From: Streptomyces albidoflavus
GTDB taxonomy: Bacteria > Actinomycetota > Actinomycetes > Streptomycetales > Streptomycetaceae
Length of the DNA: 64,000 nt
Assembly (NCBI RefSeq): GCF_000719955.1
Contig: NZ_JOII01000016.1
Coordinates: 68,013 to 132,012 of the forward strand
Direction of reading: 5' to 3'
Shown here: in pieces, positions 1 to 10,755 of the stretch
Layout of the letters: the number at the start of each line of letters is the position of its first letter
Numbering within the stretch: position 1 is the first letter of the stretch
Position numbers and translations under genes: made by a program
The notes under the pieces: generated by a model
Told to the model about the DNA's origin: nothing
Databases searched by the model: none
Seen by the model: the letters and a program-made list of their open reading frames with translations, nothing else

Positions 1-8
1 CACCGACC

Positions 9-41
9 GGCCCCGCCTCCCGGACACGGGAGAGCGGGGCC
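9..41. terminator. Rho-independent-type hairpin of the gene left of the window
   Basis: A GC-rich inverted repeat (arms 9-22 and 27-41, starting GGCCCCGC and ending GCGGGGCC) with a short loop. No coding frame reaches it from the right, so it most likely ends transcription of the gene lying before position 1. There is no long T-run, as is usual in Streptomyces. Confidence 0.6.
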
Positions 42-186
42 GTTCCGGTCGCGGCCGGGGGCAACCGCGCGTACCCTGCGGCCGGTTGACGGAGCGTGAC
101 GAGAGGGCCGTGGCGGGGGTGCGCGGAACCGCCGTACCGGCTACCGGACAGTAGCGCCGGGGACGCCCCGGGCGGTCTCCTCCGAT

Positions 187-1296
<1,110 letters not shown>

Positions 1297-1447
1297 CCGC
1301 TCCCCGCACGGCAGGCAGCACCGCACGATGAGTGACAGGGTCCGGACCCGCGCGACGCAGCGCGGTCCGGGCCCTGTCGCACGCCGGACGCGCCCGCCCC
1401 ACGACCATGCAGCACGAGAGCAGAGCCACGAGTCCAGGAGAGCAGTC

Positions 1448-2659
1448 ATGAAGACGATCGACGAACTTCTCGCCGAGGGCGTGAGCGGCAAGCGGGTCTT
1501 CGTCCGCGCCGACCTCAACGTCCCCCTCGCCGACGGGCAGATCACCGACGACGGCCGTATCCGTGCCGTCCTGCCCACCGTCGAGGCCCTCACCGGCGCC
1601 GGCGCCAAGGTGATCGTCGCCTCGCACCTCGGCCGCCCCAAGGGCGCCCCCGACCCGGCCTTCTCGCTGCTGCCCGCGGCCGAGCGGCTCGGTGAACTCC
1701 TCGGCAAGCCGGTGGCGTTCGCCCAGGACACCGTCGGCCCCGCCGCCCACGCCGCCGTCGACGGGCTGGAGCCCGGCCAGGTCGCGGTCATCGAGAACCT
1801 CCGCTTCAACCCGGGCGAGACCAGCAAGGACGACGCCGAGCGCGCCACCTTCGCCGACGAACTCGCCGCGCTGGCCGACGTCTACGTGGGCGACGGCTTC
1901 GGCGCCGTGCACCGCAAGCACGCGTCCGTCTACGACCTCCCGGCCCGCCTGCCGCACTACGCCGGCTACCTCATCGCCACCGAGGTCGGCGTCCTCCAGA
2001 AGCTGACCGAGGAGGTCCAGCGCCCCTACGCGGTGGTCCTCGGCGGCGCCAAGGTCTCCGACAAGCTCGGCGTCATCGACAACCTGCTGGAGAAGGCCGA
2101 CCGCATCCTGATCGGCGGCGGCATGGTCTTCACCTTCCTCAAGGCCAAGGGGTACGAGGTCGGTGCCTCGATGCTCCAGGAGGACCAGATCCCGGTCGTC
2201 CAGGAGTACCTGAAGCGCGCCGAGGAGAAGGGTGTGGAGTTCGTCCTCCCCGTCGACGTGGTCGTCTCCGGCGGCTTCCCCGACCTGAAGGCCAAGGAGC
2301 CCACCCACCCCGACACCGTCCCCGCCGACGCCATCCCCGCCGGTCAGGTGGGCCTGGACATCGGCCCCGCCACCGCGGAGCTGTACGCCGCCAAGCTCGC
2401 CGACGCCCGCACCATCTTCTGGAACGGGCCGATGGGGGTCTTCGAGCACCCCGACTACGCTGGCGGCACCCGGGCAGTGGCCCAGGCCCTGCTCGACTCC
2501 CCGGCCTTCACGGTCGTCGGCGGCGGCGACTCCGCCGCGGCCGTCCGGCTGCTGGGCTTCGACGAAAACGCATACGGACACATCTCGACCGGCGGCGGCG
2601 CCAGCCTCGAATACCTCGAGGGCAAGACGCTCCCCGGCCTCGCCGCACTGGAGGACTGA
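1448..2659 (+). CDS. pgk: Phosphoglycerate kinase
   Basis: Transfers the phosphate of 1,3-bisphosphoglycerate to ADP, the first ATP-yielding step of glycolysis. The 403-residue protein has the N-terminal RADLNVP substrate loop near residues 20-26, the SHLGRPKG basic segment, and the C-terminal nucleotide-binding GGGDSAAAV segment. The frame is open 120 nt further upstream, but ATG 1448 follows AGGAGAG at 1436-1442 and gives the family length, so it is chosen. It lies 151 nt after gap and 6 nt before tpiA, so coupling with tpiA is likely. Confidence 0.97.
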   Translation: MKTIDELLAEGVSGKRVFVRADLNVPLADGQITDDGRIRAVLPTVEALTGAGAKVIVASHLGRPKGAPDPAFSLLPAAERLGELLGKPVAFAQDTVGPAAHAAVDGLEPGQVAVIENLRFNPGETSKDDAERATFADELAALADVYVGDGFGAVHRKHASVYDLPARLPHYAGYLIATEVGVLQKLTEEVQRPYAVVLGGAKVSDKLGVIDNLLEKADRILIGGGMVFTFLKAKGYEVGASMLQEDQIPVVQEYLKRAEEKGVEFVLPVDVVVSGGFPDLKAKEPTHPDTVPADAIPAGQVGLDIGPATAELYAAKLADARTIFWNGPMGVFEHPDYAGGTRAVAQALLDSPAFTVVGGGDSAAAVRLLGFDENAYGHISTGGGASLEYLEGKTLPGLAALED

Positions 2660-2665
2660 ACCACC

Positions 2666-3433
<768 letters not shown>

Positions 3434-3451
<18 letters not shown>

Positions 3452-3475
3452 GCCCGCGCTTCCGCGACCAGTGAG
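3434..3475. repeat. Tandem duplication of the tpiA 3' end
   Basis: The 19-nt string beginning CGCTTCCGCG and ending CAGTGAG occurs at 3434-3452, where it encodes the C-terminus and stop of tpiA, and again at 3457-3475, giving a 23-nt period. The second copy lies after the stop codon and is not needed for coding. Confidence 0.9.
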
Positions 3476-3504
3476 TATGCGGTAGAGCGGAATCGTCGTA
3501 CCCT

Positions 3505-3534
3505 TGCGGGGGCCGGGGGCACCCGGCCCCCGCA
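3505..3534. terminator. Perfect 13-bp hairpin between tpiA and secG
   Basis: Arms TGCGGGGGCCGGG and CCCGGCCCCCGCA pair perfectly around a 4-nt loop. It could end the gap-pgk-tpiA transcript. A TACCCT -10-like element ends at 3504, right before it, so it could instead sit at the very 5' end of a secG transcript. Confidence 0.6.
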
Positions 3535-3566
3535 GTCCATCCAGTTCCGAGGAAGTTGGTCCAGCC

Positions 3567-3800
3567 GTGGTTATGGGGTTCTCGATCGCCCTGATCGTCT
3601 TCAGCCTGCTGCTGATGCTGCTGGTGCTGATGCACAAGGGAAAGGGCGGCGGCCTCTCCGACATGTTCGGTGGCGGCATGCAGTCCTCCGTGGGTGGCTC
3701 CTCGGTCGCCGAGCGGAACCTCGACCGGATCACGGTCGTCGTCAGCCTGCTCTGGTTCGCCTGCATCGTGGTGCTCGGCCTGCTGATGAAGCTGGACTGA
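3567..3800 (+). CDS. secG: Preprotein translocase subunit SecG
   Basis: Small membrane subunit of the SecYEG channel that assists SecA-driven protein export. The 77-residue protein has two hydrophobic helices (about residues 4-22 and 55-74) joined by a glycine-rich cytoplasmic loop containing HKGKGGGLSDMFGG, which is diagnostic of SecG. The start is GTG 3567, served by GAGGAAG at 3549-3555; the in-frame ATG at 3573 is too far from that site. Its place after tpiA is conserved in Actinobacteria. Confidence 0.93.
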   Translation: MVMGFSIALIVFSLLLMLLVLMHKGKGGGLSDMFGGGMQSSVGGSSVAERNLDRITVVVSLLWFACIVVLGLLMKLD

Positions 3801-3991
3801 GCCACCCGGCACCGTCGACGCCGGTCCCGATCCGGGCGTGCCGCCTATCATGAGGCGTGCGCCCGGCGGGTGCCGGGTCCGCGGAGCCCTCAACTCCGCT
3901 CCCTGGACCCCCGTCGCGGCATCCGTACACTGGTGCGCCCGCGGCGGAGCCGGTCACGCTTCGCGGCACCATCACGCAGGGAGTGACGACT

Positions 3992-4327
3992 GTGGCAAGT
4001 GGCAACGCGATCCGCGGCAGCCGGGTCGGAGCGGGGCCCATGGGGGAGGCCGAGCGGGGCGAGTCCGCACCGCGCCTGCGGCTCTCCTTCTGGTGCGCCA
4101 ACGGACACGAGACCCAGCCGAGCTTCGCCAGCGACGCGCAGGTCCCCGACACCTGGGACTGCCCCCGCTGCGGCTTCCCCGCCGGCCAGGACCGGGACGA
4201 CCCCCCGGCGCCGCCGCGCACCGAACCGTACAAGACGCACCTCGCCTACGTCCGTGAGCGGCGCTCCGACGCCGACGGGGAGGCGATCCTCGCCGAGGCC
4301 CTGGCCAAGCTCCGCGGCGAGATCTGA
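3992..4327 (+). CDS. RbpA-family RNA polymerase-binding protein (RbpB-like paralogue)
   Basis: A 111-residue protein of the actinobacterial RbpA family, which binds the principal sigma factor and RNA polymerase to help open-complex formation. It begins with the RGSR segment typical of the family, has a probable zinc site (Cys35, His39, Cys57, Cys60) and ends with the sigma-interacting helix region around YVRERRSDADGEAIL. The sequence differs clearly from the classical Streptomyces RbpA I remember, so it is more likely the second paralogue (RbpB type). GTG 3992 follows a GGGAG-like site. The classical SigR promoter motif expected for rbpA is not seen upstream. Confidence 0.8.
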   Translation: MASGNAIRGSRVGAGPMGEAERGESAPRLRLSFWCANGHETQPSFASDAQVPDTWDCPRCGFPAGQDRDDPPAPPRTEPYKTHLAYVRERRSDADGEAILAEALAKLRGEI

Positions 4328-4340
4328 GCCGTCCGCCGTC

Positions 4341-4368
4341 CGGCCACCGGCCGTTGTCCCGGTGGCCG
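4341..4368. terminator. Hairpin after the RbpA-family gene
   Basis: CGGCCACCGG at 4341-4350 pairs with CCGGTGGCCG at 4359-4368 across an 8-nt loop, just after the RbpA-family stop codon. Confidence 0.6.
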
Positions 4369-4414
4369 TCTCCCGGCCTCTCTGTGGCACCACCGCGAGC
4401 GCCCCGCCATCAAT

Positions 4415-4420
4415 TAGGTT
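4415..4420 (+). promoter_or_regulatory. -10 element of a pgi promoter
   Basis: TAGGTT lies in a short AT-richer patch about 50 nt before pgi and predicts a leader of about 42 nt. No convincing -35 is visible. Confidence 0.45.
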
Positions 4421-4468
4421 GGTGGGGCAGCGGGGCAAGCCCAGACGAGAGAAGGCGGAAAGTCACCG

Positions 4469-6139
4469 ATGAACCCAGCAAGCCGAACCGGGCTGTCCCA
4501 GCGGCCGCAGTGGACCGCGCTCGCCGACCACCGCGCGGCGCTCGGCGAGGTGAGCCTGCGTCAGCTCTTCGCCGACGACCCGGACCGCGGTGAGCGGTAC
4601 ACCCTCCGCGTCGGCGACCTGCACATCGACTACTCCAAGCAGCTCGTCACCGACGAGACGCTGACGCTGCTGCGGGAGCTGGCCGAGGTCACCGACGTGG
4701 CCGGGTGGCGCGACGCGATGTACCGCGGCGAGCGCATCAACACCACCGAGAACCGCGCCGTCCTGCACACCGCGCTCCGCGCCCCGCGCGGCGCCGTCGT
4801 CGAGGACGGCGGCCCCGGCGGCCCGAACGTCGTCCCCGAGGTCCACCAGGTCCTCGACCGCATGGCCGACTTCGCCGGCCAGGTGCGCTCCGGCGCGTGG
4901 ACCGGCGCCACCGGACGCCCGCTGCGCAACATCGTCAACATCGGCATCGGCGGCTCCGACCTCGGCCCCGCCATGGCCTACGAGGTGCTGCGCGCCTTCT
5001 CCGACCGCGACCTGACGGTGCGTTTCGTCTCCAACGTCGACGGCGCCGACCTCTACGAGTCGGTCCGCGACCTCGACCCGGCCGAGACGCTCTTCATCGT
5101 CGCCTCCAAGACCTTCACCACCATCGAGACCGTCACCAACGCGACCTCGGCCCGCCGCTGGCTCCTCGACGGCCTCGGCGCCGGCCCCGAGGCCGTCGCC
5201 CGGCACTTCGTGGCGCTCTCCACCAACGCCGAGAAGGTCGCCGAGTTCGGCATCGACCCGGCCAACATGTTCGAGTTCTGGGACTGGGTCGGCGGCCGCT
5301 ACTCCTACGACTCGGCCATCGGCCTCTCGCTGATGATCGCCATCGGCCCCGAGCGGTTCCGCGAGATGCTCGACGGCTTCCACCTGGTCGACGAGCACTT
5401 CCGCACCGCGCCCCCCGAGGAGAACGTGCCGCTGCTGCTCGGCCTCCTCGGCATCTGGTACGGCAACTTCCACGACGCCCAGTCGCACGTGGTGCTGCCC
5501 TACTCGCACTACCTCTCCCGCTTCGCCGCCTACCTCCAGCAGCTCGACATGGAGTCCAACGGCAAGCGCGTCCAGCGCGACGGCGAACCCGTCGCCTGGC
5601 AGACCGGTCCGGTGGTCTGGGGCACGCCGGGCACCAACGGGCAGCATGCCTACTACCAGTTGCTCCACCAGGGCACCAAGCTGATCCCCGCCGACTTCAT
5701 CGGCTTCGCCCGGCCCGTCGAGGAGCTGCCGGACGGCCTCGCCGCCCAGCACGACCTGCTGATGGCCAACTTCTTCGCCCAGACCCAGGCGCTGGCCTTC
5801 GGCAAGACCGCCGAGGAGGTCCGCGCCGAGGGCGTCCCCGAGGAACTGGTGCCGCACCGCACCTTCCCCGGCAACCGGCCCACCACCACCATCCTCGCCG
5901 ACGAGCTGACCCCCTCGGTCCTCGGCCAGCTCGTCGCCCTCTACGAGCACAAGGTGTTCGTGCAGGGCGCCGTCTGGGGCATCGACTCCTTCGACCAGTG
6001 GGGCGTGGAGCTCGGCAAGGTCCTCGCCAAGGAGGTCGAGCCGCTGCTGACCGCCAAGGACGGCGAGCGCTCCACCGACTCCCTGGACAGCTCCACCGCC
6101 GCCCTCGTCGCCCGCTACCGCGTGCTGCGGGGCCGCTGA
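4469..6139 (+). CDS. pgi: Glucose-6-phosphate isomerase
   Basis: Interconverts glucose-6-phosphate and fructose-6-phosphate, the branch between glycolysis and the pentose phosphate pathway. The 556-residue protein has the SIS-domain signatures: GIGGSDLGP near residue 155, the SKTFTTIET phosphate loop, and the catalytic QLDMESNGK segment followed by [18 protein letters not shown] 4469 is preceded by GAGAGAAGG. It is a single gene between two hairpins and is convergent with the pentose-phosphate operon, so the two ways of using glucose-6-phosphate face each other. Confidence 0.97.
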   Translation: MNPASRTGLSQRPQWTALADHRAALGEVSLRQLFADDPDRGERYTLRVGDLHIDYSKQLVTDETLTLLRELAEVTDVAGWRDAMYRGERINTTENRAVLHTALRAPRGAVVEDGGPGGPNVVPEVHQVLDRMADFAGQVRSGAWTGATGRPLRNIVNIGIGGSDLGPAMAYEVLRAFSDRDLTVRFVSNVDGADLYESVRDLDPAETLFIVASKTFTTIETVTNATSARRWLLDGLGAGPEAVARHFVALSTNAEKVAEFGIDPANMFEFWDWVGGRYSYDSAIGLSLMIAIGPERFREMLDGFHLVDEHFRTAPPEENVPLLLGLLGIWYGNFHDAQSHVVLPYSHYLSRFAAYLQQLDMESNGKRVQRDGEPVAWQTGPVVWGTPGTNGQHAYYQLLHQGTKLIPADFIGFARPVEELPDGLAAQHDLLMANFFAQTQALAFGKTAEEVRAEGVPEELVPHRTFPGNRPTTTILADELTPSVLGQLVALYEHKVFVQGAVWGIDSFDQWGVELGKVLAKEVEPLLTAKDGERSTDSLDSSTAALVARYRVLRGR

Positions 6140-6152
6140 CCTCCGTCCGTAC

Positions 6153-6196
6153 GCGCCAGGGCCCGGCCTCCCCGAGGGGAAGCCGGGCCCTGGCGC
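6153..6196. terminator. Bidirectional terminator between pgi and pgl
   Basis: A 15-bp perfect stem (arms GCGCCAGGGCCCGGC at 6153-6167 and its complement at 6182-6196) with an inner TCCCC/GGGGA extension. It sits between two convergent genes. Confidence 0.85.
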
Positions 6197-6214
6197 CGCG
6201 TAGTTCGGCCTGGC

Positions 6215-7000
6215 TCAGGCGGACGCCTGCGGGTACAGCTCGCGCGGCAGCTGCGAGGCGGCCGCGCCGTCCAGCAGCCACAGCGTCCGCGACCAGCCGT
6301 ACGCGCCGGCCGCCGGAGCCTGGATCTCCCCGGCGCCGGAGAGGGCGATGGCCGCGGCGTCGGCCTTGTCCTCGCCCGCCGCCAGCAGCCACACCTCGCG
6401 GGCCGCGCGGATCGCCGGGAGCGTCAGCGTGATCCGGGTCGGCGGCGGCTTGGGCGCGCCGTGCACCGCGACCACCGTGCGCTCCGTCTCGCGCACCGCC
6501 GGCAGCTCCGGGAAGAGCGAGGCCACGTGGGTGTCCGGGCCGACGCCGAGCATCAGCACGTCGAAGTCGGGCACCCGGCCGTGGTCGTGGTGCCCGGCCG
6601 AAGCGGCCAGCTCGGCGGCGTACGCCTCGGCGGCCGCCTCCGGGTCGTCGCCCCAGGGTCCGTCCGAGGCCGGCATCGGGTGGACCCGGTCCGGGTCGAG
6701 CGGGACGGCGTCGAGCAGGGCCGCGCGGGCCTGGGTGACGTTCCGCTCGGGGTCGCCCTCGGGCAGGAACCGCTCGTCGCCCCACCACAGGTCGACCCGG
6801 CGCCAGTCCACCGCGTCCCGCGCCGGGGAGGCGGCGAGCGCGGCGAGCAGGCCGTTGCCGTTGCGGCCGCCGGTGAGGACCAGCGAGGCGTGGCCGCGCG
6901 CCGCCTGGGCGTCGACCACGTGCGTGATCAGCCGGGCGGCGGCCGCCTCGGCCATCAGCTCCTTGTCCCGGTGGACCACCAGCTGCGGGGTACGGGTCAC
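6215..7000 (-). CDS. pgl: 6-phosphogluconolactonase
   Basis: Hydrolyses 6-phosphogluconolactone to 6-phosphogluconate in the oxidative pentose phosphate pathway. The 261-residue protein belongs to the DevB/SOL family, with the TGGRNGNGLL sugar-phosphate loop near residue 45, the DLWWGDERFLPEGDPERN block and the MLGVGPDTHVASLFP block. GTG 7000 overlaps the opcA stop (GTGA), so translation is coupled. It is the last gene of the tkt-tal-zwf-opcA-pgl operon. Confidence 0.95.
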   Translation of the reverse strand: MTRTPQLVVHRDKELMAEAAAARLITHVVDAQAARGHASLVLTGGRNGNGLLAALAASPARDAVDWRRVDLWWGDERFLPEGDPERNVTQARAALLDAVPLDPDRVHPMPASDGPWGDDPEAAAEAYAAELAASAGHHDHGRVPDFDVLMLGVGPDTHVASLFPELPAVRETERTVVAVHGAPKPPPTRITLTLPAIRAAREVWLLAAGEDKADAAAIALSGAGEIQAPAAGAYGWSRTLWLLDGAAASQLPRELYPQASA

Positions 7001-8037
7001 TTGGCGCCCTTCTTCGCGGCGGTCGCCTTGGTCGTCCGCTTCACCGGCGCGTCCTTGTGGCCCTCCGCCCGGTGCGGGGCGTCGGGCGTGTCCGCGACCC
7101 GGGGCACCTCGTGCTCGTCCAGGCGCTCCACCCCGTACCGCAGGGCGGCCGCGTAGGTGTCGTCCGGGTCGAGGCGGCGCAGCTCCTCGGCGATCAGCTC
7201 GGCGGTCTCGCGGCGCTTGAGGGCGACCGCCCGCTTCGGCTGGCCCTCGATGGAGAGGGTGGCCAGCGCCCCGTCGGCCCGGTCCAGGACGATCGGGCCG
7301 CAGTCGGTCTCCATCCGTACCCCGGTCAGCCCGGGGCCCGGGGAGGCCTTGCGGGCCACCGGCACCTGGAGCCGCTCGGCGAGCCACATGGCGAGCAGCT
7401 CGCAGCTCGGGTTGAACTCCTCGCCCTCCACCTCGACGGCGGTGACCTGGCAGACCACCTGGTCGAGCGCGGCGGCCAGCATCGAGCGCCACGGGGTGAT
7501 CCGCGTCCACGCCAGGTCGGTGTCGCCCGGCGTGTAGGAGGCGGCCCGCTCGGCCAGCTCCTTGATGGGCTGCTCGGCGGCGTAGGTGTCGGTGACCCGG
7601 CGCTGGGCGAGGGCGCCCAGCGCGTCCTTGGCCGGGTCCAGCGGACCGTTCACCGGCCACCAGGCGACGACCGGGGCGTCGGGCAGCAGCAGCGGCAGCA
7701 CCACCGACTGGGCGTGGTCGACGATCTCGCCGTAGAGCCGCAGGATGACCGTCTCGCCGGTGGAGGCGTCGGCGCCCACCCGGATCTCGGCGTCGAGCCG
7801 CGAGGTGGTGCGGTTGCGCGGGGAGCGCGAGACCCGCTTGATGACGACCAGGGTGCGCGAGGGGTGCTCGCGCGACGCCTCGTTGGCCGACTTCAGCGCG
7901 TCGTAGGCGTTCTCCTCGTCGGTGACGATGACCAGGGTCAGCACCATGCCGACGGCGGGGGTGCCGATCGCCCGGCGCCCCTGCACCAGCGCCTTGTTGA
8001 TCTTGCTGGAGGTGGTGTCCGTCAGATCGATCTTCAT
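6997..8037 (-). CDS. opcA: Glucose-6-phosphate dehydrogenase assembly protein OpcA
   Basis: OpcA is needed for activity of Zwf in cyanobacteria and actinobacteria. The 346-residue protein starts MKIDLTDTTSSKINKAL and has the conserved VVAWWPVNGPLDP and LAWTRITPWR segments of the family. The C-terminal tail, rich in Lys, Ala and Thr (KRTTKATAAKKGAK), is low complexity. ATG 8037 overlaps the zwf stop and its own stop overlaps the pgl start, so zwf-opcA-pgl is tightly coupled, consistent with a role as Zwf partner. Confidence 0.94.
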   Translation of the reverse strand: MKIDLTDTTSSKINKALVQGRRAIGTPAVGMVLTLVIVTDEENAYDALKSANEASREHPSRTLVVIKRVSRSPRNRTTSRLDAEIRVGADASTGETVILRLYGEIVDHAQSVVLPLLLPDAPVVAWWPVNGPLDPAKDALGALAQRRVTDTYAAEQPIKELAERAASYTPGDTDLAWTRITPWRSMLAAALDQVVCQVTAVEVEGEEFNPSCELLAMWLAERLQVPVARKASPGPGLTGVRMETDCGPIVLDRADGALATLSIEGQPKRAVALKRRETAELIAEELRRLDPDDTYAAALRYGVERLDEHEVPRVADTPDAPHRAEGHKDAPVKRTTKATAAKKGAK

Positions 8038-9566
8038 GGCCGGCGCCAGCTCCGTCCGTCTCGTGCGAGCATCTCGTCCGCCTCCTTGGGGCCCCAGCTG
8101 CCGGCCGGGTACTGCGCCGGCTTGCCGTGGGTGTCCCAGTACTCCTCGATCGGGTCGAGGATGCGCCAGGAGAGTTCGACCTCCTCGGTGCGCGGGAAGA
8201 GGTTGGCGTCGCCGAGCAGCACGTCGAGGATGAGCCGCTCGTACGCCTCGGGGCTGGACTCGGTGAAGGACTCGCCGTAGGCGAAGTCCATCGACACGTC
8301 CCGGACCTCCATCGAGGTGCCGGGCACCTTCGAGCCGAACCGCACCGTCACGCCCTCGTCCGGCTGGACCCGGATGACCAGGGCGTTGTGGCCCAGCTCC
8401 TCCGTGGTCGTGGTGTCGAACGGGGAGTGCGGGGCGCGCTGGAAGACCACCGCGATCTCGGTGACCCGGCGGCCCAGCCGCTTGCCGGTCCGCAGGTAGA
8501 AGGGGACGCCCGCCCAGCGGCGGTTGTCGACCTCCAGCTTCACGGCGGCGTAGGTGTCGGTCTTGGAGCGGGGGTTGATCCCCTCCTCCTCCAGATAGCC
8601 GACGGCCTTCTCGCCGCCCTGCCAGCCCGCCGAGTACTGCGCGCGGACCGTGTCCTTGCCCAGGTCCTCGGGGAGCCGGACGGCGCCGAGGACCTTGGCC
8701 TTCTCCGCCACCAGCGCGTTGGCCTCGAAGGAGGCGGGCTCCTCCATGGCGGTCAGCGCCATCAGCTGGAGCAGGTGGTTCTGGATGACGTCGCGGGCGG
8801 CGCCGATGCCGTCGTAGTAGCCGGCCCGGCCGCCGATGCCGATGTCCTCCGCCATGGTGATCTGCACGTGGTCGACGTACGACCGGTTCCACAGCGGCTC
8901 GAACATGGTGTTGGCGAAGCGGAGCGCCAGGATGTTCTGGACGGTCTCCTTGCCGAGGTAGTGGTCGATCCGGAACACCTGGTCCGGGGCGAACACCTCG
9001 TGCACGATCTCGTTGAGCTCGCGGGCCGAGGCCAGGTCGTGGCCGAACGGCTTCTCGATGACGGCGCGGCGCCACGAGCCCTCGGGGGCGTCGGCCAGGC
9101 CGTGCTTCTTGAGCTGCTGGACGACCTTGGGGAAGAACTTCGGCGGGACGGAGAGGTAGAAGGCGAAGTTGCCGCCCGTGCCCTGCTCCTTGTCCAGCTC
9201 CTCCATGGTCGCCTTGAGGGTCTCGAACGACTCGTCGTCGTCGAAGGTGCCCTGGACGAACCGCATGCCCTGGGCCAGCTGCTGCCAGACCTCCTCGCGG
9301 AAGGGCGTGCGGGCGTACTCCTTGACGGCGTCGTGGACGACCTCGGCGAAGTCCTGGTCCTGCCACTCGCGCCGGGCGAACCCGATCAGGGAGAAGCCCG
9401 GGGGCAGGAGGCCGCGGTTGGCCAGGTCGTAGACGGCCGGCATCAGCTTCTTGCGGGACAGGTCGCCGGTGACGCCGAAGATGACCAGGCCCGACGGCCC
9501 CGCGATACGCGGGAGCCGTCGGTCCGCGGCGTCACGAAGCGGGTTCGCTCCGTGCAGTGCGGTCAA
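8034..9566 (-). CDS. zwf: Glucose-6-phosphate 1-dehydrogenase
   Basis: Oxidises glucose-6-phosphate with NADP+ to 6-phosphogluconolactone, the main NADPH-supplying step here. The 510-residue protein has the nucleotide-binding GVTGDLSRKK at 31-40 and the active-site RIDHYLGKE motif near residue 200. The upstream frame stays open into tal, but TTG 9566 follows GGAGGG (9577-9582) at good spacing and gives the expected N-terminus before RRLPRIAGPSG, so I chose it. The 5-nt gap after tal and the overlap with opcA show one operon. Confidence 0.94.
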   Translation of the reverse strand: MTALHGANPLRDAADRRLPRIAGPSGLVIFGVTGDLSRKKLMPAVYDLANRGLLPPGFSLIGFARREWQDQDFAEVVHDAVKEYARTPFREEVWQQLAQGMRFVQGTFDDDESFETLKATMEELDKEQGTGGNFAFYLSVPPKFFPKVVQQLKKHGLADAPEGSWRRAVIEKPFGHDLASARELNEIVHEVFAPDQVFRIDHYLGKETVQNILALRFANTMFEPLWNRSYVDHVQITMAEDIGIGGRAGYYDGIGAARDVIQNHLLQLMALTAMEEPASFEANALVAEKAKVLGAVRLPEDLGKDTVRAQYSAGWQGGEKAVGYLEEEGINPRSKTDTYAAVKLEVDNRRWAGVPFYLRTGKRLGRRVTEIAVVFQRAPHSPFDTTTTEELGHNALVIRVQPDEGVTVRFGSKVPGTSMEVRDVSMDFAYGESFTESSPEAYERLILDVLLGDANLFPRTEEVELSWRILDPIEEYWDTHGKPAQYPAGSWGPKEADEMLARDGRSWRRP

Positions 9567-9571
9567 GGGGA

Positions 9572-10714
9572 TCAGCCCTCCGAGGAGGCGAGCCGGTCCA
9601 GCTCGGCCTTGGTCGAGGTGAGGAGGTCCTTCCAGGACGCCTCGAACTTGTCGACGCCCTCGTCCTCCAGGAGCTGGACGACCTCGTCGTACCCGATGCC
9701 CAGCTTCGCCACGGCGTCGAGCACGGCCTGCGCCGACTCGTACGTGCCCGAGACGGCGTCGCCGGTGATCTCGGCGTGGTCGGCGGCGGCCTCCAGGGTC
9801 GCCTCCGGCATCGTGTTGACGGTGCCCGGCGCGACCAGGTCGTCGACGTACATCGTGTCCTTGTACGCCGGGTCCTTGACGCCGGTCGAGGCCCAGAGCG
9901 GGCGCTGCCGGTTGGCGTGCGCCTTCTCCAGCTCGGCCCAGCGGGCGGAGGCCGGGGTGGTGCCGTCGAGCGAGCCGAAGACCTTCTCGTACGCCTGGTA
10001 GGCGAGACGGGCGTTGGCCAGGGCCGAACGGCCCTTCAGCGCCTTGGCCTCGTCGGTGCCGATCGCGTCGAGCCGCTTGTCGATCTCGGAGTCGACGCGC
10101 GAGACGAAGAAGGACGCCACCGAGTGGATCTTCGAGAGGTCCAGGCCCGCGGCCTTCGCCTTCTCCAGACCGGCCAGGTAGGCGTCCATCACCTCGCGGT
10201 AGCGCTCCAGCGAGAAGATCAGCGTGACGTTGACGCTGATGCCCTTGCCGATCACCTCGGTGATGGCGGGCAGCCCGGCGCGGGTGGCGGGGATCTTCAC
10301 CAGCGTGTTCGGCCGGTCCACCAGCCACGCCAGCTGCTTGGCCTCGGCGACGGTGGCCTTGGTGTTGTGCGCCAGCAGCGGGTCGACCTCGATCGACACC
10401 CGGCCGTCCTGGCCGTCGGTGGCGTCGAAGACCGGCCGCAGGATGTCGGCGGCGTCGCGGACGTCGGCGGTGGTGATCATGCGGACGGCCTCGTCGACCG
10501 AGACCTCCCGCGCGGCGAGGTCGGCGAGCTGCGACTCGTAGCCGTCGCCCTGCGAGATCGCCTTCTGGAAGATCGACGGGTTGGTGGTGACCCCGACGAC
10601 GTTGCTCTCGTCGATGAGCTCGGCGAGGTTGCCGGACGTGATGCGCTTGCGCGACAGGTCGTCCAGCCAGATCGCCACGCCCTCGTCCGAGAGGCGCTTC
10701 AGTGCGTCTGCCAT
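9572..10714 (-). CDS. tal: Transaldolase
   Basis: Transfers a dihydroxyacetone unit between sedoheptulose-7-phosphate and glyceraldehyde-3-phosphate in the non-oxidative pentose phosphate pathway. The 380-residue protein is the long actinobacterial type, with [13 protein letters not shown] near residue 41 and the Schiff-base Lys140 in [12 protein letters not shown] 10714 has AGGAGA upstream. It lies 41 nt after tkt and 5 nt before zwf, inside the same operon. Confidence 0.96.
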   Translation of the reverse strand: MADALKRLSDEGVAIWLDDLSRKRITSGNLAELIDESNVVGVTTNPSIFQKAISQGDGYESQLADLAAREVSVDEAVRMITTADVRDAADILRPVFDATDGQDGRVSIEVDPLLAHNTKATVAEAKQLAWLVDRPNTLVKIPATRAGLPAITEVIGKGISVNVTLIFSLERYREVMDAYLAGLEKAKAAGLDLSKIHSVASFFVSRVDSEIDKRLDAIGTDEAKALKGRSALANARLAYQAYEKVFGSLDGTTPASARWAELEKAHANRQRPLWASTGVKDPAYKDTMYVDDLVAPGTVNTMPEATLEAAADHAEITGDAVSGTYESAQAVLDAVAKLGIGYDEVVQLLEDEGVDKFEASWKDLLTSTKAELDRLASSEG

Positions 10715-10755
10715 GGAAAAAACATCTCCTACAGCTACAGAGTGGTATGCCGTCG

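Noticed and set aside
3801..3991. A SigR-type promoter (GGGAAT / GTT) before the RbpA-family gene.
   Set aside because: No such pair is present at the right spacing, which also supports this not being the classical rbpA.
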